DNA of 64,000 nucleotides from a bacterium. Lineage in GTDB: Bacteria > Patescibacteriota > Gracilibacteria > JAHISY01. The notes under the pieces are model-generated. The model had not been told where the DNA came from, made no database searches, and worked only from the letters and a program-made list of their open reading frames with translations. Shown one piece after another: positions 56,851-64,000 of this stretch; position 1 is the stretch's first letter, and the number at the start of each line of letters is the position of its first letter. The stretch is taken from the NCBI GenBank assembly GCA_021779375.1, contig JAJYAT010000002.1:1-64000 (forward strand). Reading direction: 5' to 3'. Made by a program: the position numbers and the translations under genes.

Positions 56851-57438
56851 GTGGAAAATGAATTTCACAAACGCAAGCTCGCACCGAGATTGAATGATTT
56901 TGATTATTCGACTGACGGCGCATATTTCATCACGACCTGCACGCAAAATCGCGAAAACTTTTTTGGCAAAATCGAAAATGAAAAAATCGTTTTGAATAAT
57001 TGTGCAAAAATCGTACGCGAAAAATGGCTGTGGTTATCGAAACAATATCCCTATCTCATCCTCGATGAATTCGTCGTGATGCCAAATCATTTTCATGGGA
57101 TTTTGATAATTGATTCTATTTTTTGTAATGATGAATCGGGAGATTTTTGTAGGGGTGGGTCGCGACCCACCCCTACAAAAACACAACCCACCCCTACAAA
57201 AACCACCATTCTTGCAAAAAACAAAATCAAACCACTCACGAAATTAATCGGCGCATTCAAAACTGTTTCTTCGAAAGAAATTCACCTCACGATTAGACCA
57301 GATTTTCGCTGGCAACGCAGCTTCCATGACCACATCATTCGCGATGAAGACGAGCTAAATCGTATCCGCGATTATATCCGGCTAAACCCCGCACACTGGA
57401 CGAAAGATAAAAATCTTCACAACAACAACGATAAATAA
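56851..57438 (+). CDS. REP-associated tyrosine transposase (RAYT, Y1/HUH; GTG start)
   Basis: YFITTCTQNRENFFG; MPNHFHGILII HUH; RDYIRLNPAHW Tyr. Confidence 0.92.
   Translation: MENEFHKRKLAPRLNDFDYSTDGAYFITTCTQNRENFFGKIENEKIVLNNCAKIVREKWLWLSKQYPYLILDEFVVMPNHFHGILIIDSIFCNDESGDFCRGGSRPTPTKTQPTPTKTTILAKNKIKPLTKLIGAFKTVSSKEIHLTIRPDFRWQRSFHDHIIRDEDELNRIRDYIRLNPAHWTKDKNLHNNNDK
57144..57200. repeat. 38-bp perfect palindrome plus extra half-arm inside RAYT gene
   Basis: TTTTTGTAGGGGTGGGTCG/CGACCCACCCCTACAAAAA, then AACCCACCCCTACAAAAA. Confidence 0.95.
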
Positions 57439-57461
57439 AATTTTGCTAAAATTCCCACCAA

Positions 57462-57547
57462 TGCCCGGGTGGTGAAATTGGTAAACACGCACGCTTCAGG
57501 AGCGTGTGCTGCAAGGCTTGGAGGTTCAAGTCCTCTCCCGGGCACCA
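57462..57547 (+). tRNA. tRNA-Leu (CAG), CCA encoded
   Basis: TGCCCGGGTGGTGAAATTGG..CACGC-TTCAGGA-GCGTG..CCCGGGCACCA. Confidence 0.95.
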
Positions 57548-57596
57548 TTCTTCACTCCAGTGAAGAATGCCCTTCGTAGCCTTGGCGAAGAAGGGC
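57546..57596. repeat. Two hairpin repeats directly after tRNA-Leu (CATTCTTCACT-CC-AGTGAAGAATG; GCCCTTCG..GCGAAGAAGGGC)
   Basis: Inverted arms seen directly; may also act as terminator. Confidence 0.75.
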
Positions 57597-57627
57597 GAAT
57601 GGATTCACTAACTTTAACAAAACCAAA

Positions 57628-58038
57628 ATGAATTTCTTTGCCACGAACGCGCCGAGCTGGTATGCCAGCCTCATCAAGCCAAGCTTCGCGCCACCTCCCG
57701 CAGCTTTTGGAATTGCTTGGTCAATTTTATATCCGATCATTTTCATCACTTTCGGAATCGTGTTTTGGCTCGCCGCAAAGAAAAAAATCCCGCGCCTCGT
57801 CGCGCTCCTCTTCGCGCTAAACTTGCTTTACAACTTCGCCTTCTCACCGATCCAATTTGGTCTGCAAAATAATCTACTCGCCGCAGCCGACATCGTCTTA
57901 CTACTGGCGACGCTCATTTGGGCGATCTTCGCCATCTGGAAACACTCGAAAGTCTTGGCACTCGCGCAAATCCCCTATTTGCTGTGGGTTTCCTTCGCGA
58001 CGGTTTTGCAAATCTCGGTTACCGTTTTAAACGCCTGA
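57628..58038 (+). CDS. TspO/MBR family protein
   Basis: WYASLIKPSFAPPPAAFGIAWSILYPII; five hydrophobic segments. Confidence 0.88.
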   Translation: MNFFATNAPSWYASLIKPSFAPPPAAFGIAWSILYPIIFITFGIVFWLAAKKKIPRLVALLFALNLLYNFAFSPIQFGLQNNLLAAADIVLLLATLIWAIFAIWKHSKVLALAQIPYLLWVSFATVLQISVTVLNA

Positions 58039-58927
58039 GGTAATTTTTCAATTCGACTGGCAAAGGCGAATTAAATTCGACGAGCTCTTTGGTTTTGGGA
58101 TGGCGAAATTTGAGTTCAGCAGCGTGCAAAAACATACGCGGTGCGGCAAATTTTTCATTTAATTTTTTGGAAGAATAGGTCGGATCGCCAATCAGCGGAT
58201 AGCCGATTGATTGGAAATGCACGCGAATTTGGTGTGTCCGACCGGTGAGCAATTTGACCCGCACGAGTGTCGCCTCTGCGAATTGTTCGACCACTTCGAA
58301 TTCCGTAATCGCCTCCCGCGCGTCTGAATCGGTCGAAACACGGCGGCGCGTCGGATCGCGCGGATCGCGACCGAGCGGCGCATCAATGCGCCCACGCAGG
58401 GTTTTTAATTTTCCGACGACGAGAGCAAGGTAAAATTTTTCGACGCGGCGCTCGGCAAATTCCTTGCCGAGAAATGTCTTGGCAGCTTCCGTCTTGGCGA
58501 CGACGAGACAGCCCGAAGTTTCGCGGTCGAGACGATGCACGATACCCGGTCGTCGATCTTCGCTCGCCTTTTTTTTCAAATGAAACAAGACCGCATTGAC
58601 CAAAGTCCCCGCGACATGCCCGCCGTGATCCGTCGGGTGGACGACCATCCCACTTGCTTTATCAACTACGAGAATTTCCGAATCTTCGAAAAGAATTTGG
58701 AGCGGTAAATTTTCCGGCTCAATTTTAAGTGTTTTGAGCGGCGGAACTTTAATTTCAATCAAATCACCCGCCGCAATTTTTTGCGCCGGCTTGGCGGGCT
58801 TGGAATTCACGAGCAGCTCGCATTTCGCAAGCAAGGAGCGCGAAAACTGCGGCAGCTCCTTAGCTAAAAATTTATCGAGACGAGTAGAAACTTCGTCCTC
58901 AGCGATTTTGAAATGAAAGTAAGCCAA
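58019..58927 (-). CDS. RluA/RluD-family pseudouridine synthase
   Basis: S4 domain; GIVHRLDRETSGCLVVAKT; LLTGRTHQIRVHFQSIGYPLIGD. Confidence 0.95.
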   Translation of the reverse strand: MAYFHFKIAEDEVSTRLDKFLAKELPQFSRSLLAKCELLVNSKPAKPAQKIAAGDLIEIKVPPLKTLKIEPENLPLQILFEDSEILVVDKASGMVVHPTDHGGHVAGTLVNAVLFHLKKKASEDRRPGIVHRLDRETSGCLVVAKTEAAKTFLGKEFAERRVEKFYLALVVGKLKTLRGRIDAPLGRDPRDPTRRRVSTDSDAREAITEFEVVEQFAEATLVRVKLLTGRTHQIRVHFQSIGYPLIGDPTYSSKKLNEKFAAPRMFLHAAELKFRHPKTKELVEFNSPLPVELKNYLRRLKR

Positions 58928-59021
58928 TCCAGAATTAAGAATTAAGTTTGTAAGAACTAAGGATTTTTAAAATAGATTGTAAGAATTCAGAACCTAATTC
59001 TGTTTTCCTTATTCTTTGTTC

Positions 59022-59237
59022 TTAGCTTTTGATGCGGTAATAATTTTTGATCGACTCCTCCGTCCCGAAAGCAACATCCGTCTTGGCGCACTTCGGACAG
59101 CGGAAAGTAAATTTCTTTTTGGTCTGTTTCGCCTCGACCAATTCCTGGCACCTCTTGCAAAAAAAGACGAGCTTCGCGGGTGGAATGGCGTCCTCACTTT
59201 GGGGAATCGGCGTGATGGTGCGAAGGTCAGAGGACAT
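59022..59237 (-). CDS. Small zinc-ribbon protein
   Basis: FFCKRCQELVEAKQTKKKFTFRCPKCAKTDV; start possibly internal. Confidence 0.65.
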   Translation of the reverse strand: MSSDLRTITPIPQSEDAIPPAKLVFFCKRCQELVEAKQTKKKFTFRCPKCAKTDVAFGTEESIKNYYRIKS

Positions 59238-59347
59238 AAGATGTTGGAGGTGTTCTAATTGTTAGAAATATTCTAATTGTGCAAGCTGCTCTAAAGAGGT
59301 TTTTAATTTCAATTCGAACATCTCTAACAGTTCGAACAGTTAGAACT

Positions 59348-59920
59348 TCAAATGTCGAGGCGCATGCGCGCGTCTTCTTTGGTTTTTTCTGGGTCATCGC
59401 GCAAATCAATCTGACTGCCGAATTGCGGACGCCGCGGCAAATGCGCGATTGGTTCAGCGTGAGAATGTGCACGCAGCTGCTCTTCATTCCTGAGCAAATA
59501 GCCGCCGAAGAAAACAAACACAGTGCCGACAAGCGCGAGATGAATGCCCAGCCGAAGCTCGTAATTCGCCGCGCGGGTAAGCGAAGTCGCATGCATGATT
59601 GTAAGCACGAAAACGAGCAGCGCAGACTCCCCGCCAAGGAAAGTGAGCAAGACGGAATCCCGCCAGCCAGTCCGCGGAAAACGAACCCCAAATAGCGGCA
59701 GCGCGACGACCGCGAGTGATAACAACATGCAAACGAGCGTGATGATGCCAATAATTAAATTTTGGTCGCCAAAACCATTGTAGGAATTCTCGGTGCCAAG
59801 CACCGCAGTCCCGATCGTGTGCCAAGGCATGAAAATCGAGAACAAAGTGAGTAGTGAACCCGCGAGGACAATCTGTCGCGCCCGCGAAAGATTCTTGAGA
59901 TTTTGGGAAACCGATTGCAT
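59348..59920 (-). CDS. Multi-TM membrane protein
   Basis: Four hydrophobic segments; start trimmed to internal Met (MQSVSQNLKNL). Confidence 0.6.
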   Translation of the reverse strand: MQSVSQNLKNLSRARQIVLAGSLLTLFSIFMPWHTIGTAVLGTENSYNGFGDQNLIIGIITLVCMLLSLAVVALPLFGVRFPRTGWRDSVLLTFLGGESALLVFVLTIMHATSLTRAANYELRLGIHLALVGTVFVFFGGYLLRNEEQLRAHSHAEPIAHLPRRPQFGSQIDLRDDPEKTKEDARMRLDI

Positions 59921-59930
59921 CGCTAGAAGA

Positions 59931-60710
59931 TTAAAGGTTATGCGCCATTCTTTCAAGATTTTTAGCCAAAGCACTTTCAAGCTTTTTCTTCCAAGTTTTC
60001 AAAAGACGACCCTGACTCAGATTGGAAATAAAAATTTGCAACTTGCCGGCGAATTTACCAATCCGTTCATCGCCATTTTGGGCGGTGTCCACGAAAAAAA
60101 CTCTTTGCTCATTTTGGTCCGGCTTGTCGGCAATCATGATATTACTGGTATAGCGCGGATCGGCAAGCGCTCCTCCCACAGCCGCTCGGAATTTCGCGCG
60201 TCGCGGAGTACGCAACAAATCGGGTCTGGGTAAATTCTCTCTTTTGTGTTTGGCTAAAATCGCTTCCAAAAGATTTACTAATTCCAAAAGCTGACGAACG
60301 ACTTCTGTGTCAGAATAAAGCTCTTGATCTGTAATTTGATCCAAGGCTTTACCGGCGATAAAAGGCTGCAAATGATACGCTTGCGGCTCAGTCTCAGGAT
60401 TATCCCGAGCAATGAAATGGAAAGTTGGCGGCAGGAATTTTTGGAATCCTGGGAAACTTTTTAGTAAATTATAGAAATTTACATTTTGAGCCAAAACACT
60501 TTGAACCTCTGATCTTGTTTTAATTTTCAGCCGTTTTAAAACTATTTCTGATTTCGACCCATCCTTTGTTTCGACTGCGACTCGCGAAACATGCGACCAG
60601 CCCATGCTGTCAGCTGGCTGGGCCCCCTTAATTTTAAGCGGCAAAACATTCCCCTCAGAAAAACTATCGGCTGGCGGCTTCCTATCTTTTTCGGATAAAT
60701 ATGAAGGCAT
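59931..60710 (-). CDS. Hypothetical protein (possibly kinase-like)
   Basis: 259-aa ORF; weak FVDTAQNGDERIGKF pattern only. Confidence 0.5.
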   Translation of the reverse strand: MPSYLSEKDRKPPADSFSEGNVLPLKIKGAQPADSMGWSHVSRVAVETKDGSKSEIVLKRLKIKTRSEVQSVLAQNVNFYNLLKSFPGFQKFLPPTFHFIARDNPETEPQAYHLQPFIAGKALDQITDQELYSDTEVVRQLLELVNLLEAILAKHKRENLPRPDLLRTPRRAKFRAAVGGALADPRYTSNIMIADKPDQNEQRVFFVDTAQNGDERIGKFAGKLQIFISNLSQGRLLKTWKKKLESALAKNLERMAHNL

Positions 60711-60848
60711 CGCAAAAATTATTCTCTTCTATTTTACAATTATAGAACTAATTTGTCAAAAAATAAAAATCGGCGAACTCAGTCTTATTCTTTCAAGATT
60801 TGATTTTTGAGCTAAATTTTTGCACAATGAACGCAAGCAATTTCGCTG

Positions 60849-61769
60849 ATGGAAAGCACTCCCAAACCAATCGCACACAAAAATTTGAAGTGGTACGATT
60901 TTCCTAAACCGGATCAATCGATCATTGATTTTCTCGCAAAAAAATTCAAATTCCATCCGCTCGATCTCGAGGACTGCCTCACCGAGATTCAGCGACCGAA
61001 GATCGACGAATATTCGAATTACCTTTTTATCGTTCTGCATTTTCCGATCTGGAGTCAGCGGACGCGGCAAATCACGACTGAGGAAGTCGATATTTTCATC
61101 GGTCAAAGTTTCGTAATTACACTACACAACGACGCGCTCCCACCGCTCGAAAAAATTCGCACCGCCTGCCAAAAAAAATCCGGTCGTGAAAAATACTTCA
61201 AACGCGGCAGCGGCTATTTTTTGTACGAATTGACGAGTGAACTCTTCGATTATTGTTTTCCGATCATCGATAAATTGTGGCAACAAGTCAGCTCAATCGA
61301 GCGGGACGTTTTCGATCAAGAAGGCATGCGCGACCTCCTAAAAGACATTATGTTGCTGAAAAAAAACATCATTACTTTTCGAAGAATTCTGCAACCGGAA
61401 CGTCCGGTCGTCTCTGCTCTCGAGCACAAAAATAAAAAATTCTTGCCGGAAAAACTGGAAGTTTATTTCGACGATGTCGTGGATAAGATTGAAAAACAAT
61501 GGAATTCGCTCGACTCACTGAAAGAAGTCGCCGAGACTTTGCAAGATGCAAATGAGAGCTTGATCTCGCACCGCAGCGGCGAGACAATCAAAATCCTCAC
61601 GATTTTCAGTGTAATTATGCTGCCACTCACTTTGATTTCCGGAATCTTCGGCATGAATGTCACCGTGCCACTTCAAGAAAGTCCAGTCGCATTTCTCACA
61701 ATCTCCGGCGTGATGCTGGCAACTGTCGTCTCCATGCTGGCATATTTTCGCTGGAAAAAATGGTGGTAG
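60849..61769 (+). CDS. corA: CorA-family magnesium transporter
   Basis: FKFHPLDLEDCLTEIQRPKIDEYSNYLFIVLHFP; FSVIMLPLTLISGIFGMNV (GMN). Confidence 0.94.
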   Translation: MESTPKPIAHKNLKWYDFPKPDQSIIDFLAKKFKFHPLDLEDCLTEIQRPKIDEYSNYLFIVLHFPIWSQRTRQITTEEVDIFIGQSFVITLHNDALPPLEKIRTACQKKSGREKYFKRGSGYFLYELTSELFDYCFPIIDKLWQQVSSIERDVFDQEGMRDLLKDIMLLKKNIITFRRILQPERPVVSALEHKNKKFLPEKLEVYFDDVVDKIEKQWNSLDSLKEVAETLQDANESLISHRSGETIKILTIFSVIMLPLTLISGIFGMNVTVPLQESPVAFLTISGVMLATVVSMLAYFRWKKWW

Positions 61770-61941
61770 GAAATCGGTAGTTAATAGTTGATAGTTTTTA
61801 GAAAAAACAAAAAATCCCGCGTGCGATTCCGATGGAATCACTTTTGGCAGGATTATTTGCAATCTAAGATTTGCTACTTGTGTATTTTAGCCGCGCACTT
61901 AAATTTAGGCAATTTTGGAAGTAAAAACATTTTTAACAATC

Positions 61942-61996
61942 TTTTTACATATTTTCCACCTGAATTTATTGATTTTTTACATATTTCCGTTAAATT
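61942..61996 (+). promoter_or_regulatory. lexA promoter TTGATT-N16-TAAATT with two direct repeats TTTTTACATATTT(T)CC
   Basis: Repeats at 61942-61957 and 61974-61988, 32-bp spacing; second lies in the promoter spacer. Confidence 0.55.
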
Positions 61997-62004
61997 GCTG
62001 ACAA

Positions 62005-62631
62005 ATGCTAACCACCCGCCAAAATCGCTTCCTCGAGTTGCTGCGCAACTTCATCGCGCTGCACGGCGACTCCCCGACGCTCGCCGAGATGAAAGTTTGG
62101 ATGGAAGAAAACGACTGGGGCGAAGTCTCGAGCCTGAATAGCGTGAAACAATATCTCGACGCTTTGGTGAGCAAAGGCTTCATCGCACGCGAAAGCAAAA
62201 AGCGCGGCATCACACTCGTCGACGATAAACTCAGTACACAAAAAATCCCACTCATTGATTCGCGCGTTTCTTGTGGCAGCGCGACCAATTTGCTCGAAGA
62301 CGATGCCTGTGACTTTCTCGAAGTTTCGAAAAAATTGATTCGTAGTTTTGAAAAAGTTTTTGCCTTCCGCTGCGAAGGCGACTCGATGAATCAGGCCGGC
62401 ATCGACGACGGCGATTATGTCCTAGTCCGACCTGAGACACATGACGTACGCGATGGTGATTTGGTTTTGGCAAGTGTGAATGACTGCGGCGTAGTCAAGA
62501 AATTCAAACGTGCTGGCGAGACAATCTCACTCCTGCCCCAGAGCTCGAACCCAATTCATAAACCAATCTATCTGCACGCGAGTGACAATGGCGCGATTGT
62601 CGGCAAAGTGCTGAGCATTTTGAAGAACTAA
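62005..62631 (+). CDS. lexA: LexA repressor
   Basis: HTH LTTRQNRFLELLRNFIALHGDSPTLAEM; FAFRCEGDSMNQAGIDDGDYVLV..VKKFKR. Confidence 0.93.
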   Translation: MLTTRQNRFLELLRNFIALHGDSPTLAEMKVWMEENDWGEVSSLNSVKQYLDALVSKGFIARESKKRGITLVDDKLSTQKIPLIDSRVSCGSATNLLEDDACDFLEVSKKLIRSFEKVFAFRCEGDSMNQAGIDDGDYVLVRPETHDVRDGDLVLASVNDCGVVKKFKRAGETISLLPQSSNPIHKPIYLHASDNGAIVGKVLSILKN

Positions 62632-62673
62632 GAACTAAGAACTAAGGATTAAGGATTAAGTTAACTAATTTAA

Positions 62674-63030
62674 ATGCAAACATTCAAAGACTTAAAAGTC
62701 TGGGCAAAAGCACATAATTTGGTTTTAAGCATCTACGGAATTACAGGAAAATTTCCAAGCGAAGAAAAATTCGGGTTAACTTCACAAATTCGCAGAGCTG
62801 CCGTCTCGATTCCCTCAAACATTGTGGAAGGTTTCAAAAGAAAAACTAAAAATGATTCTCTGCACTTTTACACTATTTCTGAAGGAAGTCTGGAAGAAAT
62901 CAAGTATCAAACTTTGCTAGCAAAAGATTTGAAATACATCTCGACAACAGCCTATGAAGAAATTATTTCGCAAGCCGAAGAAGTTGGAAAAATGCTAAAT
63001 GGATTTAAAAAGGCAATCTTAAAAAATTAA
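62674..63030 (+). CDS. Four-helix bundle protein (S23/IVS family)
   Basis: FKDLKVWAKAHNLVLSIYGITGKFPSEEKFGLTSQIRRAAVSIPSNIVEGF. Confidence 0.92.
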   Translation: MQTFKDLKVWAKAHNLVLSIYGITGKFPSEEKFGLTSQIRRAAVSIPSNIVEGFKRKTKNDSLHFYTISEGSLEEIKYQTLLAKDLKYISTTAYEEIISQAEEVGKMLNGFKKAILKN

Positions 63031-63077
63031 TCCTTACAAACTTATTTCTTAATCCTTACCAACTTAATCCTCGTCCC

Positions 63078-63218
63078 ATGCAAACCGAATTCACCTTCAA
63101 ATCAAGCGAAATCAAGCAACCCAGCGACTTTTTTTCAATTCAGAAAGCGCAACTAATCCTGACTTTACTCTCGCTCGCAGTCGCCTTTTTCGCCATTTTG
63201 GAATTGTCGATTTCCTAA
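63078..63218 (+). CDS. 46-aa single-TM microprotein upstream of recA
   Basis: MQTEFTFKSSEIKQPSDFFSIQKAQLILTLLSLAVAFFAILELSIS; below ORF-track cutoff. Confidence 0.5.
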   Translation: MQTEFTFKSSEIKQPSDFFSIQKAQLILTLLSLAVAFFAILELSIS

Positions 63219-63254
63219 TTTTTTATTTAAACTAAAACCACTAATCCCCTCACC

Positions 63255-64000
63255 ATGGACGACAACAAAAGAAAAGCGCTCGAAGCCGCACTCGGACAAA
63301 TCTCGAAAAATTTTGGCGAGGGTGCAATCATGCGACTCGGCGAAGCAAAACGCATCAATGTCGCGACTATTCCGACTGGTTCAATTTCACTCGACCTCGC
63401 GCTCGGCGGTGGCTTGCCGAAAGGTCGCGTGATTGAAATTTATGGTCCGGAGAGCTCTGGCAAAACGACACTCTCGCTGCACGTCATTTCAGAATTCCAG
63501 AAAGCCGGCGGTCAAGCCGCTTTCGTCGATGCCGAACACGCGCTCGACCCAGAATACGCTGCGCACATCGGCGTCGATGTCGACAACCTGCTGATTTCCC
63601 AACCAGACACCGGTGAGCAAGCACTCGAAATCGTGGAAACTTTGGTGCGCTCCAGCGCGGTCGACGTAATCGTAATCGACTCAGTCGCGGCGCTCACGCC
63701 ACGCGCAGAGATAGAAGGCGAAATGGGCGGATCGTTGCCTGGACTACAAGCGCGCCTGATGAGCCAAGCCTTGCGCAAGCTGACTGCCATCGTCGCGAAA
63801 TCTGGGACGACTTTGATTTTCTTGAATCAGCTTCGTATGAAAATCGGCGTGATGTTCGGTAATCCCGAGACCACAAGCGGCGGTAATGCGCTGAAATTTT
63901 ATGCTTCAGTGCGCCTCGACATCCGCCGCACAGGTAAGATCGATACCGGCACCGGCGATGCGAAACAAACCATCGGCAACTCGACGCGCGTGAAAGTCGT
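63255..64000 (+). CDS. recA: Recombinase RecA (truncated by window end)
   Basis: [69 protein letters not shown]. Confidence 0.96.
   Translation, partial: MDDNKRKALEAALGQISKNFGEGAIMRLGEAKRINVATIPTGSISLDLALGGGLPKGRVIEIYGPESSGKTTLSLHVISEFQKAGGQAAFVDAEHALDPEYAAHIGVDVDNLLISQPDTGEQALEIVETLVRSSAVDVIVIDSVAALTPRAEIEGEMGGSLPGLQARLMSQALRKLTAIVAKSGTTLIFLNQLRMKIGVMFGNPETTSGGNALKFYASVRLDIRRTGKIDTGTGDAKQTIGNSTRVKV

Noticed and set aside
62674-63030. Four-helix bundle protein as a diversity-generating retroelement accessory (Avd)
   Set aside because: No reverse transcriptase or template/variable repeat pair in the window; matches the generic S23 family.

Overview
A bacterial chromosomal window, probably from a small-genome Patescibacteria/CPR-type lineage (inferred from gene content and style, not proven). 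It is densely coded with standard code-11 stops. Core genes include tilS, infC-rpmI-rplT, rplO-secY, mltG, rpsB/tsf, aroD, dus, metF, dprA, argG, aspS, rpsF-rpsR, rplU, thyX, valS, leuD/leuA, a class I fumarase, obg, pth, trpD, a UvrD/PcrA helicase, rluD, corA, lexA and recA (truncated at the window end). There are four tRNAs: fMet, Thr-GGT, Leu-CAA and Leu-CAG. The strongest non-routine signals are: (1) a textbook leucine attenuator (leader peptide MITPKFFLELLLLGF* plus mutually exclusive antiterminator/terminator stems) in front of leuA; (2) perfect palindromic REP-like repeats embedded in frame in coding genes (three in fumarase, one in the UvrD-type helicase, one in the RAYT transposase itself), plus a repeat tract inside tilS; (3) two unannotated promoter-driven structured RNA candidates (about 13135-13450 + and about 49850-50002 -); (4) a 13-bp duplication of the tRNA-fMet 3' end bounding a roughly 1-kb two-ORF island; (5) unusual fusions: ATP-grasp ligase + DUF1704/MATCAP-like carboxypeptidase, AspRS + YbaK-like deacylase, and lytic transglycosylase + M15 peptidase; (6) a recurrent TAAAAT box 6-8 nt before start codons, implying widespread leaderless transcription; (7) a two-copy, about 236-bp, TIR-bounded palindromic repeat. 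All calls are by eye; no database search or folding was run.
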